DNA of 64,000 bases. Source: Streptococcus infantis ATCC 700779 (lineage in GTDB: Bacteria; Bacillota; Bacilli; Lactobacillales; Streptococcaceae). Below are positions 1-9,137 of this stretch, in pieces (positions within the stretch are counted from its first letter, which is position 1; every line of letters begins with the position of its first letter). The stretch is from positions 1,583,913 to 1,647,912 of the forward strand of contig NZ_GL732439.1 in the NCBI RefSeq assembly GCF_000187465.1, given 5' to 3'. The notes under the pieces were generated by a model, which searched no databases, was not told the DNA's origin, and worked only from the letters and a program-made list of their open reading frames with translations. The position numbers and the translations under genes are program-made.

Positions 1-659
1 GAGGCTACCTCCCTCAAGAAAATGTCATCGTTCAGAAATTAAAGGTTAAAGAGTTGATTGCTTTCTTTCAAAGCATTTACCCAAATCCCTTGAACAACCA
101 GGAGATCGATCAACTATTGCAGTTTGACAAGCAGCAAAAAGAACAATTGGCAGAAAAATTGTCAGGTGGGCAAAAGCGTCTCTTTTCATTTGTCTTGACA
201 TTGATTGGCAGACCAAAGCTAGTCTTTTTAGATGAGCCAACTGCGGCCATGGATACCTCTACCCGCCAACGTTTTTGGGAAATTGTCCAAGACTTAAAAG
301 CGCAGGGAGTCACCATTCTCTATTCGTCTCATTATATTGAGGAAGTAGAGCATACAGCGGACCGGATTTTGGTCTTAAATAAGGGAGAGTTGATTCGCGA
401 TACAACACCTCTAGCCATGCGCAGTGAGGAGATTGAAAAGCACTTCATCCTACCTCTAGCTTACAAGGAAGTCGTCGAACAGTCTAACTTGGTTGAAAAC
501 TGGTCACAAAAACAAGATGCCCTGCAAGTAGTTACACGCGAAGCAGATGCTTTCTGGGAACTGTTAGTCCAAGCAGGCTGTAGGATACAAGAAATTGAAG
601 TCAATAACCGTAGCTTGCTGGATACAATCTTTGAAGAAACACAAAAGGGAGATGACTAA
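1..659 (+). CDS. ABC transporter ATP-binding protein, 5' end cut by the window
   Basis: This is the cytoplasmic ATPase of a two-gene ABC-2 type exporter. The frame is open from the first bases and reads GYLPQENVIV, a Q-loop, so the Walker A half lies before the window. The fragment shows the signature LSGGQKR, Walker B LVFLDEPTAAMD and the H-loop SSHYIEE, followed by an accessory C-terminal domain. An apparent TTG start at 54 is internal and should not be used. The permease follows at 661, and a histidine kinase and response regulator follow that, with near-zero spacing, so this is one operon. Family knowledge suggests export or sensing of antimicrobial or envelope-active compounds. The substrate cannot be read from the sequence. 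Confidence 0.93.
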   Translation, partial: GYLPQENVIVQKLKVKELIAFFQSIYPNPLNNQEIDQLLQFDKQQKEQLAEKLSGGQKRLFSFVLTLIGRPKLVFLDEPTAAMDTSTRQRFWEIVQDLKAQGVTILYSSHYIEEVEHTADRILVLNKGELIRDTTPLAMRSEEIEKHFILPLAYKEVVEQSNLVENWSQKQDALQVVTREADAFWELLVQAGCRIQEIEVNNRSLLDTIFEETQKGDD

Positions 660-660
660 G

Positions 661-1398
661 ATGAAACGATGGATTGCACTAAACAAGATAGAATTTCTAT
701 TGACTAAACGACAATTAGTCTATTATCTATTATCCGTAGGGATGCCGACGGCCTTCTATTTATTCTTTTCAGGCATGTACCAGGACACACCAGATGGGCC
801 AGCAAATTTTATGCGCGACTACCTCATCTCTATGACAGCTTTTTCTATGATGTCGACAGCTATGTTTTCATTACCAGCTGTCTTACATACCGATAAAATC
901 AACAACTGGCAGAAAACATTACGCCATACTCCAGTAAATATGGTAGAATATTATCTATCAAAGATAACAAGTATGATGGTTGATTATTTGGTCTCAATCC
1001 TGGTTGTTTTCTCAGTTGGGCACTTGGTCAGAGGTGTAGATATGCCTCTAGGAAACTGGATTGGGGCTGCGTTCTTACTGATTGCGGGAAGTATTGCCTT
1101 TGTAGCGCTTGGCTTGACCTTGACACTCTTGCCTTCTAGTCAGCTGATGTCTGTCGTGGGCAATCTTCTCTATCTAGGCTTGGCTGTTTTAGGCGGACTC
1201 TGGATGCCCATCTCTTTATTTCCAGACTGGATGCAAGCAATCGGAAAGTGCCTACCAACTTATCAGTTGATGGAGTTGCTCAAGACCTTCTTAAACGAGG
1301 GTGGCATCAATTTATCAGCCACAGTTTATCTACTTGTTTTTTCAACAGTTTTGTTTGGTTTGACCATTTACCTTCAAGGTCATAAGGAGAATGCTTAA
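661..1398 (+). CDS. ABC-2 type transporter permease
   Basis: Membrane partner of the preceding ATPase, 245 residues with about six hydrophobic segments. It has the ABC-2 layout: a first helix near YYLLSVGMPTAFYLFF and a C-terminal cluster containing GLAVLGGLWMPISLFPDWM, typical of the YhgE/YvfS-like exporter permeases. I place the start at the ATG at 661 because an AAAGGGAG ribosome site ends nine bases upstream; the ATG at 652 would sit directly on that site. Its stop codon overlaps the start of the kinase gene by one base (TAATG), indicating translational coupling. The substrate is unknown. Confidence 0.9.
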   Translation: MKRWIALNKIEFLLTKRQLVYYLLSVGMPTAFYLFFSGMYQDTPDGPANFMRDYLISMTAFSMMSTAMFSLPAVLHTDKINNWQKTLRHTPVNMVEYYLSKITSMMVDYLVSILVVFSVGHLVRGVDMPLGNWIGAAFLLIAGSIAFVALGLTLTLLPSSQLMSVVGNLLYLGLAVLGGLWMPISLFPDWMQAIGKCLPTYQLMELLKTFLNEGGINLSATVYLLVFSTVLFGLTIYLQGHKENA

Positions 1399-2495
1399 TG
1401 CTTGTAAGACTGAAAAGCATAGATTATATGTATTGGGCCAGTTTGATTTTTATGGTTTTTCCCATCGTTCCTGTAGTGACTGGGGAGCTTCCTAGCTGGC
1501 ATTTGTTGATTGATATTCTATTTGTCTTGGCTTACTTAGGTGTTTTAACCACCAAGAGTCAGCGTTTATCCTGGCTCTGTTGGGTTATCATGCTAGCCTA
1601 TGTAGCTGGCTATACTGCCTTTGTTGGTGTAAATTATATCTGGTTCTTCTTTTTCCTTGCCAATCTCTTAATTTATCATTTCGGCGTACGTAGTTTTAAT
1701 TCTTTACATGTCCGAACTTTTCTCCTTGCTCAAGTCCTTGTTGTGGGGCAACTTTTGATTTTTCAGGAAGTTGAAGTTGAGTTTCTAGTCTATCTACTTG
1801 GAATTCTTGCTTTTGTCGATTTAATGACTTTTGGCTTGGTTCGGATTCGTATTGTGGAGGATTTGAAAGAAGCTCAGGCTAAGCAAAATGCCCAGATAAA
1901 TCTATTGCTTGCTGAAAATGAACGTAGTCGTATCGGTCAGGATTTGCATGATAGTCTGGGACATACCTTTGCTATGCTGAGTGTCAAGACAGATTTAGCC
2001 TTGCAGTTATTTCAGATGCAGGCCTATCCACAGGTGGAGAAGGAATTAAAAGAAATTCACCAGATCAGCAAAGATTCCATGAATGAGGTGCGTACCATCG
2101 TGGAAAATCTGAAATCAAGGACCCTAGCTTCAGAGCTTGAAACTGTCCAAAAGATGTTAGAAATTGCTGGAATTGAGGTTGAGGTTGACAATCAATTGGA
2201 CAAGGCTAGCCTGACCCAGGATGTAGAGTCGACGACTGCCATGATTTTGTTAGAACTGGCGACCAATATCATCAAACATGCCAGGGCTGAAAAAGCCTAT
2301 CTAAAACTGGAACGTACAGATCAGGAATTGGTCCTGACAGTCAGAGATGATGGGAAAGGTTTTGCAACTGTAAAAGGAAATGAACTCCATACAGTCCGTG
2401 ACCGTGCAGCAACCTTCTTAGGTCAAGTAGAGCTGGTCAGTTTGAAAGATCCCACAGAGGTGCGCGTGCATCTGCCTTATAAGGAGAGAAAGTAG
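1398..2495 (+). CDS. Sensor histidine kinase, NarL/DesK-type (HisKA_3)
   Basis: Membrane sensor kinase of 365 residues. Residues 1-150 hold about five or six transmembrane segments with little extracellular sequence, the intramembrane-sensing layout often seen beside ABC exporters. The phosphoacceptor motif is QDLHDSLGH with His184, followed by a dimerisation helix and an HATPase domain with N-box ELATNIIKHA and G-box DDGKGF. It overlaps the permease stop by one base and its own stop abuts the regulator start at 2496. By family and gene order this resembles the pneumococcal two-component system 11 cluster; that identity is inference. It probably controls its own ABC operon. Confidence 0.93.
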   Translation: MLVRLKSIDYMYWASLIFMVFPIVPVVTGELPSWHLLIDILFVLAYLGVLTTKSQRLSWLCWVIMLAYVAGYTAFVGVNYIWFFFFLANLLIYHFGVRSFNSLHVRTFLLAQVLVVGQLLIFQEVEVEFLVYLLGILAFVDLMTFGLVRIRIVEDLKEAQAKQNAQINLLLAENERSRIGQDLHDSLGHTFAMLSVKTDLALQLFQMQAYPQVEKELKEIHQISKDSMNEVRTIVENLKSRTLASELETVQKMLEIAGIEVEVDNQLDKASLTQDVESTTAMILLELATNIIKHARAEKAYLKLERTDQELVLTVRDDGKGFATVKGNELHTVRDRAATFLGQVELVSLKDPTEVRVHLPYKERK

Positions 2496-3095
2496 ATGAA
2501 AGTATTAGTCGCAGAAGATCAAAGTATGCTTAGAGATGCCATGTGCCAGCTCTTAAGCTTTCAACCAGATGTGGAGACTGTCTTGCAGGCAAAAAATGGA
2601 GCTGTAGCTATTGAGGTTTTGGAGAAAGAAGCAGTAGATATTGCCATCCTTGACGTCGAAATGCCAGTCAAGACGGGACTAGAAGCACTTGAGTGGATCA
2701 AAGAAGAAGTGCCTGAAACCAAAGTGGTTATCGTTACGACCTTTAAACGCCCAGGTTATTTTGAACGAGCTGTCAAAGCAGGAGTCGACGCCTATGTCTT
2801 GAAAGAGCGAAGCATCGCCGAACTCATGCAAACTCTACATACGGTGTTAGAGGGGCGCAAGGAATATTCTCCGGAGCTGATGGAAGTCATGATGACCCAT
2901 CCCAATCCCTTGACCGAGCAAGAAGTTGCTGTTTTGCATGGAGTAGCCCAAGGCCTGTCCAACCAAGAAATTGCGGATAAGCTCTACCTCTCAAACGGCA
3001 CCGTCCGTAATTACATGACCAATATCCTCTCCAAACTAGGCGCCAGCAACCGAACCGAAGCGGCCAAAACCGCCGAAGAAGAAGGCTGGTTGTGA
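2496..3095 (+). CDS. Response regulator, NarL/LuxR family
   Basis: Cytoplasmic DNA-binding regulator of 199 residues, partner of the upstream kinase. The receiver domain spans about 1-120 with acidic pocket residues near the N-terminus (VAEDQS) and phosphoacceptor Asp53 in ILDVEMP. The conserved Thr (VTTFKRPGY) and Lys (VLKERS) of the receiver fold are present. Residues about 135-195 are a LuxR-type helix-turn-helix ([22 protein letters not shown]). It is the last clear member of the operon; the next gene starts 32 bp later and is more AT-rich. A target promoter is not visible in the window. Confidence 0.95.
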   Translation: MKVLVAEDQSMLRDAMCQLLSFQPDVETVLQAKNGAVAIEVLEKEAVDIAILDVEMPVKTGLEALEWIKEEVPETKVVIVTTFKRPGYFERAVKAGVDAYVLKERSIAELMQTLHTVLEGRKEYSPELMEVMMTHPNPLTEQEVAVLHGVAQGLSNQEIADKLYLSNGTVRNYMTNILSKLGASNRTEAAKTAEEEGWL

Positions 3096-3127
3096 GGGGA
3101 GAAAGAAAAAATTATCGGAGATAACTT

Positions 3128-3520
3128 ATGTCAAAAAAAATAATAAATGTTGTTGCAGCAGCCATAGAACGAGATGGTAAAATATTTTGTGCACAAAGAC
3201 CTGAAGGTAAAAGTTTGGGAGGTTTTTGGGAATTTCCGGGTGGGAAATTAGAAATAGGAGAATCTCCTGAACAAGCTTTAGTCCGTGAAATTAAAGAAGA
3301 ACTAAATTCTGAAATTGAAATTATTTCTTATATCAATGATGCTTCATATGATTATGATTTTGGGACAGTTGTCATGAAGACCTATCATGCAAAGCTGATA
3401 TCAGGGAATCTAGAGTTGCTTGAACACCAAAATTCAACTTGGTTAGCTCCCGATGAACTAGATACTCTCAACTGGGCTCCAGTTGACCGTCCAGCTGTAG
3501 AATTATTAACAAAAAAATAA
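3128..3520 (+). CDS. Nudix hydrolase ((d)NTP pyrophosphohydrolase, MutT/NudG-like)
   Basis: Small cytoplasmic enzyme of 130 residues expected to hydrolyse damaged or non-canonical nucleoside triphosphates to the monophosphate. The Nudix box starts at Gly39 (GKLEIGE) and ends with REIKEEL, matching GX5EX7REUXEE; the usual final Gly is Asn. The flanking WEFPGG is typical of the MutT/8-oxo-dGTP group. A GGAG site precedes the ATG. Codon use is more AT-rich than in the preceding operon. It converges on a large PLD/helicase gene with only a shared terminator between them. Exact substrate is not determinable. Confidence 0.9.
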   Translation: MSKKIINVVAAAIERDGKIFCAQRPEGKSLGGFWEFPGGKLEIGESPEQALVREIKEELNSEIEIISYINDASYDYDFGTVVMKTYHAKLISGNLELLEHQNSTWLAPDELDTLNWAPVDRPAVELLTKK

Positions 3521-3543
3521 GAGATTATTCTCTTATTTTTTTG
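3513..3543. terminator. Bidirectional terminator between Nudix gene and PLD-helicase
   Basis: A hairpin with arms AATAAGAGA and TCTCTTATT around a short loop, A-rich on the left and T-rich on the right, so it can end transcripts from both converging genes. It overlaps the 3' end of both reading frames. Confidence 0.8.
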
Positions 3544-6397
3544 TTAAATAATCATAAAGTGTGGAAGAAACCTCATTGGCTAATTCAAAATTCATTGTAA
3601 CTACAGGAGTTTTTCCATCCTGCATTCGAGTTTCAGTAGCACTATATTCCAAATAACTAACTGGCCCTAAATAATAGAAATCACTTCCCTCACCGTCTTC
3701 TTTTTTTACGAAGAGATGAAGAGCCAAACCCGTTTGATTAGATTGCATAATATCAGAAACTTCTTTAGACTTAAAGCTTCGATTGCTCCGAGAATACCAA
3801 TGAAAGACTTTGTTGGATAAGAATCCATCTTGATACTGGGTTGTTTCTGTAATATCGTCATCTTTATGATAAGTTACAAAGATAGGACACGTTCCATGTT
3901 TGACCTTGTATCCATATACAGTAGAACTCTCATCCTTGTCCCAGTTGAGAAGTCTCACAGCATCTTTCCGAGAGTATTTTTCACCTATGGTCAATGGTTC
4001 CTGTGGATATTTTTGAGAGCGCTCTAGACCAGTTTGAATGATGTCTAAGATAAATTTTTTGTATTCCTCTGTAAGAAATTGAGTGAAATCTGTTGCTAGT
4101 TGATAAGTGTCATCTTCAATGCTTAAGGCTGACAAACCATACTTTTCTTGATCTCTTTTAACGAAAAAGTTATAGTCTAAACAGTTTTCGATAGATTTAA
4201 ATAACTGTTCGGAGGATCCTAATTGCTTCATTGTTAGGATTTGTTTAAATTCAGATCGGGAAATCTTTCCATTTTCTAGTAATATTTTTAAAAGATAGAG
4301 CTCTTCTTTTCGTTTACCATTGGATAGTTCTTTGCAGAGGAAAGTCAGAAAACCATTTAATTCAGGAATTTTAATGAACTGATCATCTTTTTCAAAGGAA
4401 GCAATAACCTCTCCATAATGATTAAAAGTATCAAAGAAAACATAGGGATCTAGACTATCTAGTTTCCAAAAATCACTGAGATTTGGAGTACGTCCCAAGC
4501 GATTCTTCGTTTCCATATAGGCCTCTTTTAGGATAGCTCGATTGGAAAGATTTGTATTAGTAATAGACTTAAAGATTTGTTCTTTAGCAACCTCTTCAAA
4601 ATTAATAGTTGTTAGACCATTTAAGATATTAGGCTCTCTTAGCTCTCTTCGGTAATTATCTTTGTTCATTGATTTATCACCAAATAATGCGATTGGAATC
4701 AGATAGTTATTTTTATAATTGCCAATAAAATCAATGATCGTGACGTATTCTTTACTGTCATGTTTTCGAAGGCCACGCCCTAGTTGTTGAACAAAAACAA
4801 TACTAGATTGAGTATTTCTTAACATGACTACTTGGTTGACAGAAGGAATATCAATCCCTTCATTAAAAATATCCACTGTTAAAATGTAGTCTAGTTCTCC
4901 TTTTTCAAGTTGAGAAACGACCTCATTTCGTGTTTCAATATTGTCATCGCCTGTCAAAGCTCTACAAGTTTTTCCATGTTGATTCAATTTTAAAGATAGC
5001 TCATGTGCTTCCTGTTTAGAGGAACAGAATATCAACCCTTTTACTTTTTCTCCGCTTACGCCATAAAAATCAATTTTTTGAAGAATATGTTTAACACGTT
5101 CGTTAGATGTTAAGTTTGATATATTTGTCTTTTCATCGATTAGATGTCCATTTATCTCAATATCCTTTACCCCAAAATAAATAAATGGGCAAAGCATGTC
5201 ATTATCAAGAGCATCCTGTAGACGAATTTCATAGGCGATATTATAATCAAATAGTTCATAAATATTTTGCCCGTCTGTTCTCTCAGGTGTTGCAGTCATT
5301 CCTAAAAAGAATTCTGGATTGAAATGCGCCATCACTTTTTTGTATGAATCAGCTCCAGCTTTATGAACCTCATCGATTAAAATATAGTCAAAATAATTTT
5401 CTGTAAATAAATTCAAATGTGAATCACGGGATAATGTTTGAATCGTCGCAAAAATATACTTCTTATTTGTCAAATCTGCTCCAGAATGATAAATCAAACC
5501 TTCTGATTCCGGGAACTGTAAAACTTTTTGAAAATCCTTTAAAGATTTTTGGAGAATTTGTTCCCTATGAACAATAAAGAGCATTCTTTTCGGTTCAAAT
5601 TGTTGAACATCAAAAGCTGATAAATATGTTTTCCCTGTCCCTGTAGCACTGATAACTAAAGCTTTCTTTTTCCCTGAATCGCGAATAGCCTGTAGACCTT
5701 TCAATGCTTCTTTTTGCATCTTGTTAGGTTCAATGCTTGATACCTGGTATTCTGCTATCTCCTCTTCTCGAATCTGCTCCACTAGAATTGTTTTCTTACG
5801 CTTTCTAGCATAAGAATCAATCTTCTCTACCGTTAATATATCGGATTTTTTCCAAATTTTTTCGAATTCTTTTTTAGTAGCTTGAATTAACTCCCCATTG
5901 TGAGTTGAAGTCAATTTTATATTCCACTCGTAATTGATCTTTAGTGCATTATGAGTTAAATTTGAGCTTCCTGAAATAAGAACTTGTTTCCCATCATGCT
6001 CAAAAAGATAAAACTTAGCATGCATTTGAAGACTCTCAGGAGTGAGTCGAACTTCAACATTTCTCAACTTTAGTAATTCTTGCATAGCAACTGGATCACT
6101 AAAATCAAGATAAGGAGATATAAGAATTTTACCTTTTATTCCTTTATCCATTAAATCGGATAATTGGGATTTAATCAGAGAAATCCCTGATTGGGTAATA
6201 AATGCTACAGAAATATAAAAGGCTTGGCATTTTGATAATTCTTCTTGAATATCCTTCAATACATAACGCTTAGACTCTGGGTCATTGATTAATATTTGAG
6301 GAGAGTATCCTCCTTCTTGAAATTTAACATTATCAATAAAACCAAACTTTAAAGATTTGATCAAGGTATCTTGAAATAATGTAACGCCTTCTGGCAT
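3533..6397 (-). CDS. PLD-nuclease / DEAD-DEAH (SF2) helicase with DUF3427-like C-terminus
   Basis: Large cytoplasmic nucleic-acid enzyme of 954 residues. An N-terminal phospholipase-D-type nuclease domain carries one HKD motif (MHAKFYLFE, then GSSNLTHNALKIN). A ResIII/SF2 core follows with Walker A SATGTGKT, LIDEVHKAG box, GMTATPERTDG and the C-lobe motif VQQLGRGLRK. The last third matches the usual DUF3427 position. The frame extends to an ATG at 6433, but a perfect TATAAT (6432-6437, minus strand) overlaps that codon, so I prefer the ATG at 6397. Such PLD-helicase-DUF3427 proteins are known widely but lack a settled function; DNA repair or phage defence is likely. It faces a Nudix gene across a shared terminator. 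Confidence 0.88.
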   Translation of the reverse strand: MPEGVTLFQDTLIKSLKFGFIDNVKFQEGGYSPQILINDPESKRYVLKDIQEELSKCQAFYISVAFITQSGISLIKSQLSDLMDKGIKGKILISPYLDFSDPVAMQELLKLRNVEVRLTPESLQMHAKFYLFEHDGKQVLISGSSNLTHNALKINYEWNIKLTSTHNGELIQATKKEFEKIWKKSDILTVEKIDSYARKRKKTILVEQIREEEIAEYQVSSIEPNKMQKEALKGLQAIRDSGKKKALVISATGTGKTYLSAFDVQQFEPKRMLFIVHREQILQKSLKDFQKVLQFPESEGLIYHSGADLTNKKYIFATIQTLSRDSHLNLFTENYFDYILIDEVHKAGADSYKKVMAHFNPEFFLGMTATPERTDGQNIYELFDYNIAYEIRLQDALDNDMLCPFIYFGVKDIEINGHLIDEKTNISNLTSNERVKHILQKIDFYGVSGEKVKGLIFCSSKQEAHELSLKLNQHGKTCRALTGDDNIETRNEVVSQLEKGELDYILTVDIFNEGIDIPSVNQVVMLRNTQSSIVFVQQLGRGLRKHDSKEYVTIIDFIGNYKNNYLIPIALFGDKSMNKDNYRRELREPNILNGLTTINFEEVAKEQIFKSITNTNLSNRAILKEAYMETKNRLGRTPNLSDFWKLDSLDPYVFFDTFNHYGEVIASFEKDDQFIKIPELNGFLTFLCKELSNGKRKEELYLLKILLENGKISRSEFKQILTMKQLGSSEQLFKSIENCLDYNFFVKRDQEKYGLSALSIEDDTYQLATDFTQFLTEEYKKFILDIIQTGLERSQKYPQEPLTIGEKYSRKDAVRLLNWDKDESSTVYGYKVKHGTCPIFVTYHKDDDITETTQYQDGFLSNKVFHWYSRSNRSFKSKEVSDIMQSNQTGLALHLFVKKEDGEGSDFYYLGPVSYLEYSATETRMQDGKTPVVTMNFELANEVSSTLYDYLTKK

Positions 6398-6431
6398 AGA
6401 GCTTCTCTTTTCTATTCTTTTTAACACATTC

Positions 6432-6437
6432 ATTATA
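6432..6437 (-). promoter_or_regulatory. Extended -10 (TGGTATAAT) for the PLD-helicase gene
   Basis: A TATAAT preceded by TGG directly follows the T-tract of the valS terminator on the minus strand. Transcription would begin near 6425, inside the longest possible reading frame. This is the reason for choosing the downstream start at 6397. Confidence 0.65.
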
Positions 6438-6438
6438 C

Positions 6439-6466
6439 CAAAAAAACACGGCAGAATGCCGTGTTT
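6439..6466 (-). terminator. valS terminator
   Basis: On the minus strand, arms AAACACGGCA and TGCCGTGTTT surround a three-base loop and are followed by a run of T. It lies directly after the valS stop and ends the T-box operon. Confidence 0.88.
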
Positions 6467-6472
6467 CTATGT

Positions 6473-9124
6473 TTATTTAACCAACTTCTTCATCTCATCG
6501 ATACGTGCTACGGTCGCATCGTACTTGGCTTGGTAGTCGGCTTGTTTGTCGCGTTCTTTTTGGACGACTTCTGGTTTGGCATTGGCTACGAAGCGTTCGT
6601 TAGAGAGCTTCTTACCGACCATATCCAGTTCTTTTTGCCATTTAGCCAGTTCCTTGTCGAGACGAGCCAATTCTTCTTCGACATTGAGGAGGTCAGCGAG
6701 TGGCAGGTAGATTTCTGCCCCTGTGATAACGCTTGACATAGCGAGTTCAGGTGCAGGGATGGTTGAAGCGATTTCCAAGTGTTCTGGATTTGTGAAGCGT
6801 TTGATGTAGTTGACATTGCTGTTAAAGAAGGCTTCCAAGTCGCTATCGCTTGTCTTAACAAGAATGGTGATTGGCTTGCTTGGTGCTACGTTTACTTCTG
6901 CACGCGCATTACGAACAGCACGGATCAAGTCTTTGAGGCTTTCCACACCAGTGTGGGCAGCAAGGTCTTCAAAGGCTGGGTTAACACTTGGGTATTCCGC
7001 TGTAACGATAGAGCCTTCTGAGATTTGTCCAAAGATTTCCTCTGTCACAAATGGCATGATTGGGTGAAGGAGACGAAGGATCTTATCCAAAGTATAAAGG
7101 AGAACAGAACGTGTGATGACTTTCTCTTCTTCGTTATCGCTATAAAGGACTTCCTTGGTCAACTCAACGTACCAGTCCGCAAACTCGTCCCAGATGAAGT
7201 TGTAGAGGATGTGTCCAGCCACACCAAACTCAAACTTATCAAAGTTTTCAGTGACTTTTCCGATAGTTTCATTGAGGTTGTGGAGAATCCAGCGGTCAGT
7301 GACATTTCCAGCTTCCTTGTTAACAACTTTTTCCACATTAGCAGTTGCTTGCTCAAGGGTCAAGCCTTCATTGTTCATGAGGATGTAGCGAGAGATGTTC
7401 CAAATCTTGTTAATGAAGTTCCAAGAAGCATCCATTTTCTCGTAAGAGAAGCGCACGTCTTGACCTGGTGCAGAACCGTTTGAAAGGAACCAACGAAGGG
7501 CATCAGCACCGTATTTCTCAATAACATCCATTGGGTCAATCCCGTTACCGAGTGATTTAGACATCTTGCGTCCTTGCTCGTCACGAATGAGACCGTGGAT
7601 CAGAACGTTTTGGAATGGTTGACGACCAGTGAATTCCAAGGATTGGAAGATCATACGAGACACCCAGAAGAAGATGATGTCGTACCCTGTTACCAAGGTT
7701 GAAGTTGGGAAGTAACGTTTGAAGTCTTCTGAGTCGACATCAGGCCAGCCCATAGTTGAGAATGGCCAAAGGGCAGAACTGAACCAAGTATCCAAGACGT
7801 CTTCGTCCTGAGTCCATCCGTCACCTTCTGGAGCTTCTTCTCCGACGTACATTTCACCCTCAGCATTGTACCAAGCAGGGATTTGGTGTCCCCACCAGAG
7901 CTGACGAGAGATGACCCAGTCGTGGACATTTTCCATCCATTGGAGGAAGGTATCGTTGAAACGAGGTGGGTAGAATTCTACCTTATCATCTGTGTCTTGG
8001 TTGGCAATGGCATTCTTAGCCAATTGGTCCATCTTGACGAACCATTGCGTTGACAAGCGTGGTTCAACCACTACACCTGTACGCTCTGAGTGACCAACAC
8101 TGTGGACACGTTTTTCGATTTTAACGAGGGCACCGATTTCTTCCAACTTAGCCACAACTGCCTTACGAGCTTCAAAGCGGTCCATGCCTGCAAATTCGAA
8201 GGCCAAGTCGTTCATAGTTCCGTCATCGTTCATGACATTGACTTGTGGCAAGTTATGGCGTTGACCAACCAAGAAGTCATTTGGATCATGGGCAGGAGTG
8301 ATTTTCACGACACCAGTACCAAACTCTGGATCTGCGTGCTCATCTCCAACGATTGGGATGAGTTTATTAGCGATTGGAAGGATGACGTTTTTACCAATCA
8401 AATCCTTGTAGCGTGGGTCTTCTGGGTTGACCGCAACGGCAACGTCCCCAAACATAGTCTCTGGACGAGTTGTCGCAACTTCAAGGGCGCGTGAGCCGTC
8501 TTCCAACATGTAGTTCATGTGGTAGAAGGCACCTTCCACGTCCTTGTGAATCACCTCGATATCAGAAAGGGCTGTACGAGCTGCTGGGTCCCAGTTGATG
8601 ATAAATTCACCACGGTAAATCCAGCCTTTCTTGTAAAGGTCCACAAAGACCTTGCGAACGGCTTTTGACAAACCTTCATCAAGCGTGAAACGCTCGCGAG
8701 AGTAGTCTACAGAGAGCCCCATCTTGCCCCATTGTTCTTTGATAGTAGTGGCATATTCGTCTTTCCATTCCCAGACTTTCTCAAGGAATTTTTCACGACC
8801 GAGGTCATAACGGCTGATGCCCTCACCACGCAAGCGCTCCTCAACCTTAGCCTGAGTCGCAATCCCAGCGTGGTCCATCCCTGGAAGCCAAAGGGTATCA
8901 AAACCTTGCATCCGTTTTTGACGGATGATGATATCTTGCAAAGTTGTATCCCAAGCGTGACCAAGGTGAAGTTTACCAGTTACGTTTGGTGGTGGAATCA
9001 CGATTGAATAAGGCTTAGCCTTTTTATCGCCTGAAGGCTTGAAAACATCTTCGTCAAGCCATTTTTGGTAACGACCAGCTTCAACCTCGGCTGGATTGTA
9101 TTTAGGTGAAAGTTCTTTAGACAT
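6473..9124 (-). CDS. valS: Valine--tRNA ligase
   Basis: Class I aminoacyl-tRNA synthetase of 883 residues charging tRNA-Val. The HIGH-type motif is in [13 protein letters not shown] (about residues 44-56) and the second motif is [12 protein letters not shown]1 editing domain lies between them, and the C-terminal 60 residues form the ValRS coiled-coil arm that contacts tRNA. An AAAGGA site precedes the ATG. The stop of the upstream SF1 helicase gene is only 13 bp away and I see no separate valS promoter or leader. Expression therefore probably depends on read-through from the T-box leader near 13570, across three other genes. Confidence 0.97.
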   Translation of the reverse strand: MSKELSPKYNPAEVEAGRYQKWLDEDVFKPSGDKKAKPYSIVIPPPNVTGKLHLGHAWDTTLQDIIIRQKRMQGFDTLWLPGMDHAGIATQAKVEERLRGEGISRYDLGREKFLEKVWEWKDEYATTIKEQWGKMGLSVDYSRERFTLDEGLSKAVRKVFVDLYKKGWIYRGEFIINWDPAARTALSDIEVIHKDVEGAFYHMNYMLEDGSRALEVATTRPETMFGDVAVAVNPEDPRYKDLIGKNVILPIANKLIPIVGDEHADPEFGTGVVKITPAHDPNDFLVGQRHNLPQVNVMNDDGTMNDLAFEFAGMDRFEARKAVVAKLEEIGALVKIEKRVHSVGHSERTGVVVEPRLSTQWFVKMDQLAKNAIANQDTDDKVEFYPPRFNDTFLQWMENVHDWVISRQLWWGHQIPAWYNAEGEMYVGEEAPEGDGWTQDEDVLDTWFSSALWPFSTMGWPDVDSEDFKRYFPTSTLVTGYDIIFFWVSRMIFQSLEFTGRQPFQNVLIHGLIRDEQGRKMSKSLGNGIDPMDVIEKYGADALRWFLSNGSAPGQDVRFSYEKMDASWNFINKIWNISRYILMNNEGLTLEQATANVEKVVNKEAGNVTDRWILHNLNETIGKVTENFDKFEFGVAGHILYNFIWDEFADWYVELTKEVLYSDNEEEKVITRSVLLYTLDKILRLLHPIMPFVTEEIFGQISEGSIVTAEYPSVNPAFEDLAAHTGVESLKDLIRAVRNARAEVNVAPSKPITILVKTSDSDLEAFFNSNVNYIKRFTNPEHLEIASTIPAPELAMSSVITGAEIYLPLADLLNVEEELARLDKELAKWQKELDMVGKKLSNERFVANAKPEVVQKERDKQADYQAKYDATVARIDEMKKLVK

Positions 9125-9137
9125 GTGTGTGTCCTTT

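Noticed and set aside
595..660. Longer N-terminus of the ABC permease starting at 595
   Set aside because: It would lie inside the ATPase gene and lacks a ribosome site; the ATG at 661 has one.
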